64,000 bases of DNA. Origin: Pukyongiella litopenaei. Lineage in GTDB: Bacteria > Pseudomonadota > Alphaproteobacteria > Rhodobacterales > Rhodobacteraceae. Under the pieces are notes generated by a model, which was given only the letters and a program-made list of their open reading frames with translations, did no database searches and was not told the DNA's origin. Location of the stretch: assembly GCF_003008555.2 (NCBI RefSeq), contig NZ_CP027665.1, forward strand, positions 1 through 64,000. Reading direction: 5' to 3'. Each line of letters begins with the position of its first letter. The first letter of the stretch is position 1. Positions 34,930 through 42,882 of the stretch are shown piece by piece. A program made the translations under genes and the position numbers.

Positions 34930-35110
34930 CTCTGGTTCGGCGATGCGAGTCGCCGTTAAAGGGAACGCGGTGCGGCCGGCAATGGCCAACTCCGCGACTG
35001 CCCCCGCAACTGTAGGCGGTGAGCGCGGCCCGAACGAACCACTGGACCATCCTGGTCCGGGAAGGACGGTCCCGCGCTGTGACCCGCAAGTCAGGAGACC
35101 TGCCGGCGCG
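34930..35110 (+). ncRNA. Cobalamin (B12) riboswitch
   Basis: The conserved core is visible: AAAGGGAACGCGGTGCGG, then CCGCGACTGCCCCCGCAACT and GTAGGCGG, and the B12 box GACCCGCAAGTCAGGAGACC TGCC ending near 35105. It lies about 140-320 bases upstream of btuB on the same strand and would repress btuB-btuFCD-cbiZ when adenosylcobalamin binds. Boundaries are approximate because I have not folded it. The 455-base gap 34792-35246 holds this element and the btuB leader; I see no gene there. Confidence 0.95.
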
Positions 35111-35246
35111 ATCACCTTCATCCGGTGCGGGGTGCATTGGTATGGGCGGCGCATAAACCGCAATGGTGACATCCAGACCACCGTTTGCGGAAGCGCCGCC
35201 GGCCTTTCCAAACTCTCCGAAACGGCACCAGGAAAGGGCCAAAGAC

Positions 35247-37085
35247 ATGACCAGACTGTTTTCCACCGCATCCGCGATCGCGCTTGCCGTCGCGGCGCCG
35301 GCCTTGGCCGAAGATCCGCTGCATCTGGGCGAGATTTCGGTTTACGCGAACAAGGCGGGCACGCCGATACCGCTTGAGCGCACCGGCGCCACCGTCGATG
35401 TGGTGACCGACCACGAACTAAGACAATCCAGCGAAACCGCACTGGCCGACCGGCTGTCGCTGCTGCCCGGCGTATCGGCCAGCAGCAATGGCGGGCTGGG
35501 TTCGACCACCACCGTGCGGGTGCGCGGGCTGGACGGCAAATACGTCAAGGTCCTGATGGATGGCATCGACATCACCGACCCGGCATCGAGCCAGGTCCAG
35601 TTCAACTGGGCCGGCATGACCAACGCGGGCCTGTCGCGCGTGGAGGTTCTGAAAGGCTCCAGTTCCTCGGTCTACGGGTCGCGCGCGGTGGCCGGCGTGA
35701 TCAACATGTCGTCGGACCAGCGCACCGGAGAACCCGGCACGGTCCTGCGCTTCGGCCTCGAGGGCGGCACCTATGACACCTATCGCGCCGGGTTCAACGT
35801 GACCACCGAAGGCGAACGCGGCGGGCTGTCTTTCAGCATGAGCCGGGTGCAGACGGACGGGTTTTCGTCCAAGGCCGCCGGGACCGAACCCGATGGCTAT
35901 GAAGGCACGCAGCTGAATTTCTCGGCCGATATCATGGCCACCGACACGCTGACCCTGGGCGTCACCGGATATGCGCTGAACTCCGAAGGCGATTTCGACG
36001 AGTTCGGCGGCGACGGCGTGCCGCCCTTTGACGAAACCAACACCACCAAGACCCGTGCCCTGCGCGCCTTTGCCGAACTGGCGACCGGCGCGGTCACGCA
36101 TACATTCTCGGGCACCTATTACAACAACGACCGGGTGAGTTCGTCCAACGGGTTCGACACGCCGTTCGACGGCACTCGCAAGCGGCTCGACTATACCGGC
36201 GTCTGGGATGTCTCGCAGGCGCTGCAATTCACCTTTGGCGGTGACTGGGAACGCGAGGAATTCGTGTCCGGCGTCGACAGCGGCGATGCCGACATGACCG
36301 GTATCTTTGCCGAAGCGCTCTATGCCCCCAATGACAGCCTTGACCTGTCCGCGTCGCTGCGCTGGGACGACCATTCGGAGTTCGGCGGCAACCTGTCGGG
36401 GCGGCTGGCCGCAGCCTGGCGCCCGGCTGAAAACACCATCATTCGCGCGGTCGCCGCCACCGGGTTCCGCGCGCCGTCGCTCTATGAACTCAACCACACG
36501 CTCTATGGCAATCCCAACCTGCAACCCGAGGAAAGCGCCAGTTTCGAGCTGGGCGTCGAACAGCAGTTCGGCCGCGGGTCCTTTGTCAAGGCGACTGCGT
36601 TCCATACCGAGATCGACAACCTGATCCAGTTCGTGACCCTGACCAGCTTCCCGCAGCCCTTCACCGGCCAGTATCAGCAGGTTCCGGGCACCTCGACCTC
36701 GCAGGGCGTGGAACTGTCCGGGGCTTGGGTGCTGTCGGATAGCTTCTCGGTCTATTCCAACTACACCTATACCGACGCGGTCGACGCCAATGGCAACCGG
36801 CTGCTGCGGGTGCCGGGGCATGATTTCGTGTTCGGCCTCGCCACCACCTTCGCGGAGCGTTGGGAAGGCGACCTGGCCGTGCATCACGTCGCCGACCGGC
36901 CCGATGAATTCGGCACGGTGATGGACGACTACACCGTCACCGACGCCACCATCAGCTACGCGCTCTCGGACACCGCCGATGCCTATCTGCGGATCGAGAA
37001 CATCTTTGACGAGCAATACCAGACCTCGGCCGGCTACAACGCGCCCGGCCGCGGGTTCTATGTGGGGCTGCGTGCGGCCTTCTAG
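35247..37085 (+). CDS. btuB: Vitamin B12 TonB-dependent outer-membrane receptor
   Basis: A 612-aa outer-membrane receptor that takes up cobamides. After a signal peptide (cleavage near ALAEDP) come a TonB-box-like EISVYA, the plug domain (DVVTDHELRQSSETALADRL, VRVRGLDGKYVKVLMDG) and the beta-barrel ending in the aromatic RGFYVGLRAAF. The preceding cobalamin riboswitch and the following B12 permease genes support the BtuB call over a siderophore receptor. The ATG at 35247 has an AGGAAAGG site. The end overlaps the btuF start. Confidence 0.94.
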   Translation: MTRLFSTASAIALAVAAPALAEDPLHLGEISVYANKAGTPIPLERTGATVDVVTDHELRQSSETALADRLSLLPGVSASSNGGLGSTTTVRVRGLDGKYVKVLMDGIDITDPASSQVQFNWAGMTNAGLSRVEVLKGSSSSVYGSRAVAGVINMSSDQRTGEPGTVLRFGLEGGTYDTYRAGFNVTTEGERGGLSFSMSRVQTDGFSSKAAGTEPDGYEGTQLNFSADIMATDTLTLGVTGYALNSEGDFDEFGGDGVPPFDETNTTKTRALRAFAELATGAVTHTFSGTYYNNDRVSSSNGFDTPFDGTRKRLDYTGVWDVSQALQFTFGGDWEREEFVSGVDSGDADMTGIFAEALYAPNDSLDLSASLRWDDHSEFGGNLSGRLAAAWRPAENTIIRAVAATGFRAPSLYELNHTLYGNPNLQPEESASFELGVEQQFGRGSFVKATAFHTEIDNLIQFVTLTSFPQPFTGQYQQVPGTSTSQGVELSGAWVLSDSFSVYSNYTYTDAVDANGNRLLRVPGHDFVFGLATTFAERWEGDLAVHHVADRPDEFGTVMDDYTVTDATISYALSDTADAYLRIENIFDEQYQTSAGYNAPGRGFYVGLRAAF

Positions 37086-37932
37086 GCTGGTACCGGCGCT
37101 GGCCGCGCTGGGGATGACCTGGTTTTCGACCGGGGCATCAACCGGCGCGGCCGCCTATGCCGCGCCGCCCCAGCGGGTGGTTTCGGTCAATCTGTGCACC
37201 GACCAGCTTGCCCTGTCGCTCGCCGCGCCCGGCCAGCTGGTATCGGTGTCGCGGCTGGCCCATGACCCGGCAAGCTCGGCCATGGCCGAAACGGCCAGCG
37301 CCTATCCGGTCAACGGATCGGGGGCCGAAGAGGTGTTCCTGCTGAACCCCGACCTGGTGCTGGCTGGCACTTTCACCGCCGCCGCCACGGTGCAGACGCT
37401 GCGCGACCTGGGGCTGCGGGTCGAACTGTTCGCACCGGCGCAGCGGCTGGCGGACGTGCCGCGCCTGCTCGCGCAGATGGGCGCGGCGCTGGGCCGCGAA
37501 GACGCCGCAGCCGCGGCGATCGACGCCTTCGAGCGCGAACTGGCCGAGCTGTCACGCCCGCCCCGGCACCGCCCGCGCGCGGCGCTCTACTATGTCAACG
37601 GCTACACGTCGGGGGCGCAATCGCTGGCCGGAGACATCCTCGGCGCGGCCGGTTTCGACAATGTCGCCGACGAGGCCGGGCTGGCCCGTGGCGGCACGCT
37701 GCCGCTGGAACGGTTGCTGCTGCTGGCGCCCGACGTGATCGTGCGCGGCCGCGACTATCCCGGTCAGGCCCGTGCCGAAGAGGTGCTGGCCCATCCGGCG
37801 CTGCAGGCGCTGGACGGCACCCGGATCGCGGGAACGCTGACCGACCGCGACTGGATCTGCGGCACGCCGGGGGTGCTGAAGGCGGTCCGCGCCATGCGCG
37901 ATCTGCGCCTGTCGCTGGAGGCAGGGGAATGA
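37072..37932 (+). CDS. btuF: Cobalamin ABC transporter substrate-binding protein
   Basis: A periplasmic binding protein of 286 aa (class III, PeripBP_2) with the typical RVVSVNLCTDQLALSLAAPG and LNPDLVLAGTFT. The start is uncertain: GTG at 37072 is preceded by GGGG at good spacing, while an in-frame ATG at 37060 is four codons longer; both overlap the btuB end. The signal peptide (VPALAALGMTWFSTGAS region) is short. It is second in the riboswitch-controlled operon; its stop overlaps the btuC start. Confidence 0.9.
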   Translation: MRPSRLVPALAALGMTWFSTGASTGAAAYAAPPQRVVSVNLCTDQLALSLAAPGQLVSVSRLAHDPASSAMAETASAYPVNGSGAEEVFLLNPDLVLAGTFTAAATVQTLRDLGLRVELFAPAQRLADVPRLLAQMGAALGREDAAAAAIDAFERELAELSRPPRHRPRAALYYVNGYTSGAQSLAGDILGAAGFDNVADEAGLARGGTLPLERLLLLAPDVIVRGRDYPGQARAEEVLAHPALQALDGTRIAGTLTDRDWICGTPGVLKAVRAMRDLRLSLEAGE

Positions 37933-38909
37933 GGCTCGCCGTTTTCCTGATCGCGCTGTGCGCGGCGCTGTTCACCCTGTCGCTCGTCACCGGCTTTGCC
38001 AGCGCCGGTCCGCTGCAATCGCTGGCGGCGCTGCTGCGCGATGACGGCACGCCGCTGTCGGTGGTGATGCGTGAGATCCGCCTGCCGCGCGCGTTGCTGG
38101 CCGCGATGATCGGCGCATCGCTGGGGCTGTCGGGGGCCGCGATGCAGGGCTATCTGCGCAACCCGTTGGCCGAGCCGGGCCTGATCGGCATCTCGGGCGC
38201 GGCCGCGCTGGGGGCGGTGCTGGCACTCCAGACCGGGCTGGCGCTGGCCTTTCCGCTGGCGCTGCCGCTGGCGGCGCTGGCGATGGCGGTACTGGCGGTG
38301 CTGCTGATCCTGGCGCTGGCCGGACCGCGCGGCGCCTCGATCACGCTGATCCTGGCCGGCATCGCCATCTCGGCGCTGGCCTCGGCGCTGACCTCGCTGG
38401 CGCTGAACCTGTCGCCCAATCCCTTTGCCGCCGCCGATATCGTGTTCTGGATGATGGGTTCGCTGGCGGATCGCAGCTTTGGCCATGTCTGGCTGGCCTT
38501 GCCGTTCACCCTGATCGGCTGGGGGCTTCTCGCCAGCCTCGGGCGCGGGCTGGACGCGCTGACGCTGGGCGAGGACGCCGCCGCCGCGCTGGGCGTGCGG
38601 CCCGAGCGGTTGCGGCTGGTGCTGGTGGTCGGGACCGCCTGTTGCGTGGGGGCGGCCACCGCCGTGGCCGGCGCGATCGGGTTCGTCGGGCTGGTCGTGC
38701 CGCACCTGCTGCGCCCGCTCGTGGGGGCGCGGCCGTCGGCCTTGCTCTGGGCTTCGGCGCTCGGCGGCGCGGCGATGGTGCTGGCGGCGGATGTCGCCGT
38801 GCGCGTGCTGCTGCCCGACCGCGACCTGAAACTGGGCGTGCTGATGGCGCTGGTCGGCGCGCCGCTGTTCCTGCACCTGATCTACAAGACGCGGCGGGAG
38901 GTGGCATGA
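37929..38909 (+). CDS. btuC: Cobalamin ABC transporter permease (FecCD type)
   Basis: A 326-aa permease of the FecCD/BtuC family with about ten transmembrane segments. The hallmark AAMIGASLGLSGAAMQGYLR NPLAEPGLIG region and the C-terminal AGAIGFVGLVVPHLLRPLVG (coupling helix) are both present. The start overlaps btuF and the end overlaps btuD by four bases each. Confidence 0.95.
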   Translation: MRLAVFLIALCAALFTLSLVTGFASAGPLQSLAALLRDDGTPLSVVMREIRLPRALLAAMIGASLGLSGAAMQGYLRNPLAEPGLIGISGAAALGAVLALQTGLALAFPLALPLAALAMAVLAVLLILALAGPRGASITLILAGIAISALASALTSLALNLSPNPFAAADIVFWMMGSLADRSFGHVWLALPFTLIGWGLLASLGRGLDALTLGEDAAAALGVRPERLRLVLVVGTACCVGAATAVAGAIGFVGLVVPHLLRPLVGARPSALLWASALGGAAMVLAADVAVRVLLPDRDLKLGVLMALVGAPLFLHLIYKTRREVA

Positions 38910-39664
38910 GCCTGCTCACCCTTTCCGGACTGTCCCTGACCCGCCGGGGGCGCCGCGTGCTCGACGCGGTGTCGCTGACGATCGGTCCGGGCGAATGCGT
39001 TGGCCTGATCGGGCCGAACGGCGCGGGCAAGACGACCCTGATGCGCGCGGCGCTGGGCCTGCTGGCGGCCGAGGGCGCATCGTCGCTGGCCGACAGCGAC
39101 GCCGCCGCCCGTGCCCGCACCGCCGCCTGGATGCCGCAATCGCGCGAAATCGCCTGGCCGGTCTCGGTGGAAACGGTGATCGCGCTCGGACGGCTGCCGC
39201 ACCTGCCGCGCGGCACGCGGCTGCGCGGCGATGACCGCGCCGCCATCGATGCGGCCATCGACCGGATGGGGCTGACGCCGCTGCGCAACCGCACCGCCAC
39301 GCGCCTGTCGGGCGGTGAACAGGCGCGCGTGCTGATCGCCCGGGCGTTGGCGCAGGACACGCCGTTCTTGATCGCCGACGAACCCATCGCCGGTCTGGAC
39401 CCGGCCAGCCAGATCGCCACGATGCAGGTCTTTGCCGACCTGGCCGCCGAAGGGCGTTCGGTGCTGGTCTCGCTGCACGATCTCGGCCTGGCCGCCCGTC
39501 ACTGCACCCGGCTGCTGATGCTCAGGGACGGAGGGCTGGTCGCCGATGGCCCGCCCGCGCAGGTGCTGACCCCCGGCAATGTGCGCGAGGTGTTCGGCGT
39601 CACCGCCTATTACGAGGAAACCCGCGACGGCCCCGTATTCCAGCCGATGGAGGTGGTCCGGTGA
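38906..39664 (+). CDS. btuD: Cobalamin ABC transporter ATP-binding protein
   Basis: A 252-aa ABC ATPase with Walker A GPNGAGKT, signature RLSGGEQARVLIARAL, Walker B LIADEPIAGLDP and the H-loop VSLHDLGLAARHC. It energises the BtuC channel. Starts at the ATG overlapping the btuC stop and ends overlapping cbiZ. Shorter than average FecE-like ATPases but complete. Confidence 0.93.
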   Translation: MSLLTLSGLSLTRRGRRVLDAVSLTIGPGECVGLIGPNGAGKTTLMRAALGLLAAEGASSLADSDAAARARTAAWMPQSREIAWPVSVETVIALGRLPHLPRGTRLRGDDRAAIDAAIDRMGLTPLRNRTATRLSGGEQARVLIARALAQDTPFLIADEPIAGLDPASQIATMQVFADLAAEGRSVLVSLHDLGLAARHCTRLLMLRDGGLVADGPPAQVLTPGNVREVFGVTAYYEETRDGPVFQPMEVVR

Positions 39665-40332
39665 GCGCCCGGCTCGTCCGGCCCTGGCTTGAGCTGGATC
39701 TCGGCACGCCCCACCGGGTGCTGAGCTGGGCGGTGCATCGCCCCGGCCTGGTCGAGGCCCGCCACATCCTGTGGCGGGAGGTGCGCAATGCCGACCTGCC
39801 CCCCGGCCTGGACGTGACCGGCTGGCTCGCCGACGAGGTGACGGCACGCGGGCGCGGCGATGCGGTGACCATGCTGACCTCGCGCAATCTCGACCGTTTC
39901 GAACAGGCGCAGGCCCGCGTCGACGGCGTGACCGCGCATTGCGTCGCGACGGTGGGCCTGTCCAATGCGGAACGGATCGGGACGCGCGTGGACCGGAGCG
40001 GCACGGACTGGGGCACGATCAACGTCGCGCTGGTCCTGTCGCAGCCGCTGACCGATGCGGCGCTGATCGAAACCGTGTCGATCGTGGCGCAGGCCCGCAC
40101 GACGGCCATCATCGGCACCGGTCTCATGCTGCCGACGGGATGCGCAACCGGGACCGGGACCGATTGCATCGCGGTCGCGGCCCCTGCCGGCGACATGCCC
40201 TATGCGGGGCTGCACACCGCCGCCGGCGAAGCCACGGGCCGCGCGGTGCTCGACGCGATCGGAACCGCCGCGCGGGTCTGGATGGAGCGCGACCGCCGCC
40301 CGGCCGGGGCTGGACCCACCCGCCGGGGCTGA
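39661..40332 (+). CDS. cbiZ: Adenosylcobinamide amidohydrolase CbiZ
   Basis: A 223-aa enzyme that removes the nucleotide loop of cobamides, allowing remodelling of pseudocobalamin into the form the cell uses (shown for Rhodobacter sphaeroides CbiZ). Recognised by SNAERIGTRVDRSGTDWGTI, the central TVGLSNAERIG and GTGLMLPTGCATGTGTDCIA near the C-terminus. It starts with GTG overlapping the btuD stop and is the last gene of the riboswitch operon, which makes the whole unit an uptake-and-remodel system. Confidence 0.92.
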   Translation: MSARLVRPWLELDLGTPHRVLSWAVHRPGLVEARHILWREVRNADLPPGLDVTGWLADEVTARGRGDAVTMLTSRNLDRFEQAQARVDGVTAHCVATVGLSNAERIGTRVDRSGTDWGTINVALVLSQPLTDAALIETVSIVAQARTTAIIGTGLMLPTGCATGTGTDCIAVAAPAGDMPYAGLHTAAGEATGRAVLDAIGTAARVWMERDRRPAGAGPTRRG

Positions 40333-40397
40333 CGCGCGACGCTTGCGCCATTCTCCGCGATGGCCTATGCGCGGGCCGCAATGACAGGAGCGCGCCC

Positions 40398-40616
40398 ATG
40401 TTTGATGCCATGATCTGGATCGGAACCGTCGTGACGCTGGCCGGGCTGGCCGGGCTGGTCTGGTGTATCCTGAGGGTGGCGCGCGCAAAGCGCGCCGGGC
40501 TTCGGGAAGAAGACCTGCGCGCGGTGATGCAATCGACCATGCCGCTGAACACCGGCGCGCTGTTCCTGTCGGTGATGGGGCTGATGCTGGTCGTGATCGG
40601 GATCATGCTGGGCTGA
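40398..40616 (+). CDS. Small two-helix membrane protein of unknown function
   Basis: A 72-aa protein with two hydrophobic helices (about residues 4-27, IWIGTVVTLAGLAGLVWCIL, and 53-71, GALFLSVMGLMLVVIGIM) and a charged cytoplasmic loop between them (AKRAGLREEDLRAVMQS). The ATG at 40398 has a CAGGAG site. Located 65 bases after cbiZ, convergent with the next small gene. Similar small proteins of unknown function are found in Rhodobacterales; I cannot name it. Confidence 0.75.
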   Translation: MFDAMIWIGTVVTLAGLAGLVWCILRVARAKRAGLREEDLRAVMQSTMPLNTGALFLSVMGLMLVVIGIMLG

Positions 40617-40628
40617 TCCCGCGGCCCG

Positions 40629-40859
40629 CTACACGGGCATGTTGTCGAATCGCGCCTCGATCACTTCGTCGATCAGCGCCGCGTCCAGCCGTTTCATCCG
40701 CCTCGGCACGCGCTGACCATCGGCCTTCAGCAGCTCCAGAGCATGGGAAAACACCGGCTGCAACGCCAGCCGCGACCGGGCATCCGCCCCGGCGATTCGG
40801 CGTTCCAGGGTTTCTGCGGCGGCAATCAGGTTCTTGTCAGTCAGGCTTTTAACAGTCAT
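40629..40859 (-). CDS. Small conserved-looking cytoplasmic protein
   Basis: A 76-aa, lysine- and arginine-rich, helical protein starting MTVKSLTDKNLIAAAETLER. No membrane segment. A GGGGGGAG site lies upstream of the ATG at 40859. The 5' region carries a long inverted repeat (40895-40951). I do not recognise the family. The product looks like a small soluble regulator or structural protein but nothing more can be said. Confidence 0.7.
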   Translation of the reverse strand: MTVKSLTDKNLIAAAETLERRIAGADARSRLALQPVFSHALELLKADGQRVPRRMKRLDAALIDEVIEARFDNMPV

Positions 40860-40894
40860 GGCTCCCCCCATCGACGATCCCTGCAACCCAAGGA

Positions 40895-40951
40895 TGCACC
40901 GTGACGGTAACAGTTGAAAGACGCTGCGGAACCGGTAACCGCCACGGTGCA
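40895..40951. repeat. 17-base inverted repeat in the leader of the 76-aa gene
   Basis: TGCACCGTGACGGTAAC (40895-40911) and GTAACCGCCACGGTGCA (40935-40951) are inverted copies matching at 15 of 17 positions around a 23-base spacer. A further related stretch, GCCGGTTACC, follows near 40971. It could fold as a hairpin in the leader of the minus-strand gene or bind a dimeric regulator. Confidence 0.5.
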
Positions 40952-40998
40952 CGCTCACCAGCGCAAGTTTGCCGGTTACCACATCACTTACGCCCTTC

Positions 40999-41014
40999 CT
41001 GATTACCTAATCAG
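40999..41014. promoter_or_regulatory. Palindrome CTGATTACCTAATCAG
   Basis: Seven-base perfect arms (CTGATTA/TAATCAG) around CC. It stands out as AT-rich in a GC-rich window and lies about 150 bases upstream of the DUF442 gene and 140 upstream of the divergent small gene, so it is a candidate operator. The 305-base gap 40860-41164 contains this, the inverted repeat and the FNR-like box. Confidence 0.5.
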
Positions 41015-41032
41015 CATTCTCGGCACCGAACA

Positions 41033-41046
41033 TTGACACAGGTCAA
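41033..41046. promoter_or_regulatory. FNR/CRP-superfamily box
   Basis: TTGAC-ACAG-GTCAA is a perfect inverted repeat matching the FNR/FnrL-type consensus TTGA(T/C)-N4-(A/G)TCAA. It lies about 125 bases upstream of the DUF442 gene. The first six bases, TTGACA, are also a perfect -35 element. Confidence 0.55.
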
Positions 41047-41164
41047 CCCCGCCGGCGATGACGGGCGCGGCAACCTCGCCGTGATCTCGACCGTGTCGCC
41101 ACGCCCGGGCGCGTCCGGGCCCGTCCCGGTGGCGGCTGGACAGGGGCCGTCGCGCGGCATAGGC

Positions 41165-41596
41165 ATGAGCATGGACATCCGGATCGTAACCCCCCGCTAT
41201 CACGTTTCGCCACAGATCACGCCGCAGGATATCCCCGACCTCGCCGCGCAGGGGTTCACGCTGATCATCTGCAACCGGCCCGACGCCGAGAACCCGCCCG
41301 AGCTGCATGCCGCGCAGGTTCGCGCGGCCGCCGAGGCGGCGGGGCTGGGCTTTGCGCAGCTCGACCTGACCCAGCAGACGATGACGCCGGACAATATCGC
41401 GCGCCAGACGGCGCTGGTCGACGAGGCCGAAGGCCCGGTGCTGGCCTATTGCGCTTCGGGCACCCGTTGCACGATTGCCTGGGCGCTGGGACAGGCGGGA
41501 CGGATGCCCGTCGATGACATCCTCGCCGCCACGCAGGCGGCCGGATATGCGTTGGACCACCTGCGCCCGACGCTGGAAGCGCTGGCACGGCGCTGA
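41165..41596 (+). CDS. DUF442 (TIGR01244-type) Cys-dependent phosphatase/sulfur-transferase-like protein
   Basis: A 143-aa protein with a protein-tyrosine-phosphatase-like fold. The loop YCASGTRC carries C96 and R101 (C-x4-R), and the opening IRIVTPRYHVSPQITPQDIP is typical of DUF442 domains, including the one fused to the sulfur-oxygenase Blh. Those relatives are tied to sulfide detoxification and biofilm control. The start could be 41165 or the ATG at 41171; neither has a strong ribosome site. An FNR-like box and a palindrome lie upstream. Confidence 0.8.
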   Translation: MSMDIRIVTPRYHVSPQITPQDIPDLAAQGFTLIICNRPDAENPPELHAAQVRAAAEAAGLGFAQLDLTQQTMTPDNIARQTALVDEAEGPVLAYCASGTRCTIAWALGQAGRMPVDDILAATQAAGYALDHLRPTLEALARR

Positions 41597-41702
41597 AACA
41601 GCGCCGCATGCGCCCCAAGGCAAGCGGTGAGCGACCCATAGCTGATCGCCTGACATTGCGGCCTGCAGGATGGGTCCGGCCGGTCGCGACTTCCCGAACC
41701 GT

Positions 41703-42833
41703 TTAGGACGGTTCCGGTGACGGCAGGCCGGCCAGATGCGTGATCTCGCGCATCGCGTCTTCGGGGCTGAGATCGGCCAGCGTATCGTCATCGTCCCGCG
41801 CGGCTGTTCCCGGCGCCCCGCTTTCGGTGCGGGCCTCATCCCGCGCAGGATCGGGTGGCAGAACCTCGGTGACCGGCACGCTGACAGGCTGATCCGGGTG
41901 CCGGGCGGGCGCACCGATTTTGCCGGGGCCATATGGCACCGGTTCCGCATCCTGCATCGAGGGCGCGCCGATCCGGATCGCCCGCACCCCGCCCGCCTGC
42001 CCGAGCCGGCCGCTGGCAACCAGTTGCCCGTCGATCCCGTAAAGACCGGTGCGGTCCAGCCGGTATCCCGCCAGCGGCAGCAGATCGCCCGGTGCCAGCC
42101 GTCTCAGCGCATCGAGCGGCATCCGCATCCGGCACAGCACCGCGGTCAGATCGGCCCGCGCCGCGCCGAGCGCGGTGGCCATGTCCGCGCGATCCGTTTC
42201 GGCGGGGTCGGAACCCTGCCGTGTATCCGCCTCCGGCAGGACCAGCGAAAGCGCCCCCTGCCCCGCACCGCCGGCCAGGTCGAGCTTCATCTCGAACAGC
42301 CGGCAGTCACAACCGTCCAGCGCCAGCGCCAGGCTTTCAGCCGAATCGACCCAGACACCCGGCCGGAAACCGGTGAGACAGGCCCGGTCGCGGGCGTCGT
42401 CGGCCAGGTCCGGCAGCCGTGACATCACGGCGGCAATCAGCGGCTCGGCCAGCGCCGCGTCGGTGGCGGTAAAGATACGGTCCGGCGCATCGCCCCCGAT
42501 GACCCGCCCCATGGTCTGGTGCTGGATCAGCGCGGTCACCAGCCCCGGATCCAGTGCCACCGCGCCGGGCGCCCCACCCGGCCCGTCGAGCATGATCAGC
42601 AGCGGGTTGCCGCCAAGACGCCCGTCCAGCCCGTCCGACGCGCCCCTCCACTGGGTCGCCCCGATCACCGAGAGCCGCAGATCCAGCACCTCTTCGGCAG
42701 CGCGGGCGATAGCCAGCCGCAATGCGCGCAGGGCCGACCGCGCGCCCGGCCGGGCGCCGTTCGCGTCCTCGCGTCCCGATGCGAGCTTGTGCCGCAACAC
42801 CGTCTGATCCGGTCCCGTCACTGTCTTGGCCAC
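41703..42833 (-). CDS. FliM/FliN (SpoA) domain protein next to a symporter kinase
   Basis: A 376-aa protein with a FliM-like middle region (LGGNPLLIMLDGPGGAPGAV, TATDAALAEPLIAAVMSRL) and a clear SpoA/FliN C-terminal domain at about residues 218-290 (GAARADLTAVLCRMRMPLDA, LAPGDLLPLAG, LVASGRLGQAGGVRAIRI). In flagellar motors this domain forms the C-ring that switches rotation. The usual N-terminal CheY-binding motif is not evident, and a disordered acidic C-terminal tail is present. GTG start at 42833 with AAGGG upstream. It lies 49 bases downstream of a symporter-histidine kinase gene; no other flagellar gene is in the window. Confidence 0.82.
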   Translation of the reverse strand: MAKTVTGPDQTVLRHKLASGREDANGARPGARSALRALRLAIARAAEEVLDLRLSVIGATQWRGASDGLDGRLGGNPLLIMLDGPGGAPGAVALDPGLVTALIQHQTMGRVIGGDAPDRIFTATDAALAEPLIAAVMSRLPDLADDARDRACLTGFRPGVWVDSAESLALALDGCDCRLFEMKLDLAGGAGQGALSLVLPEADTRQGSDPAETDRADMATALGAARADLTAVLCRMRMPLDALRRLAPGDLLPLAGYRLDRTGLYGIDGQLVASGRLGQAGGVRAIRIGAPSMQDAEPVPYGPGKIGAPARHPDQPVSVPVTEVLPPDPARDEARTESGAPGTAARDDDDTLADLSPEDAMREITHLAGLPSPEPS

Positions 42834-42882
42834 TGTTACCCTTTTCAGGGGGCAGTTAACGGCAGCCAGGTTACGATTGTCT

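Noticed and set aside
35247-37085. TonB receptor as a siderophore receptor
   Set aside because: The cobalamin riboswitch upstream and the BtuF, BtuC, BtuD and CbiZ genes downstream fit B12 instead.
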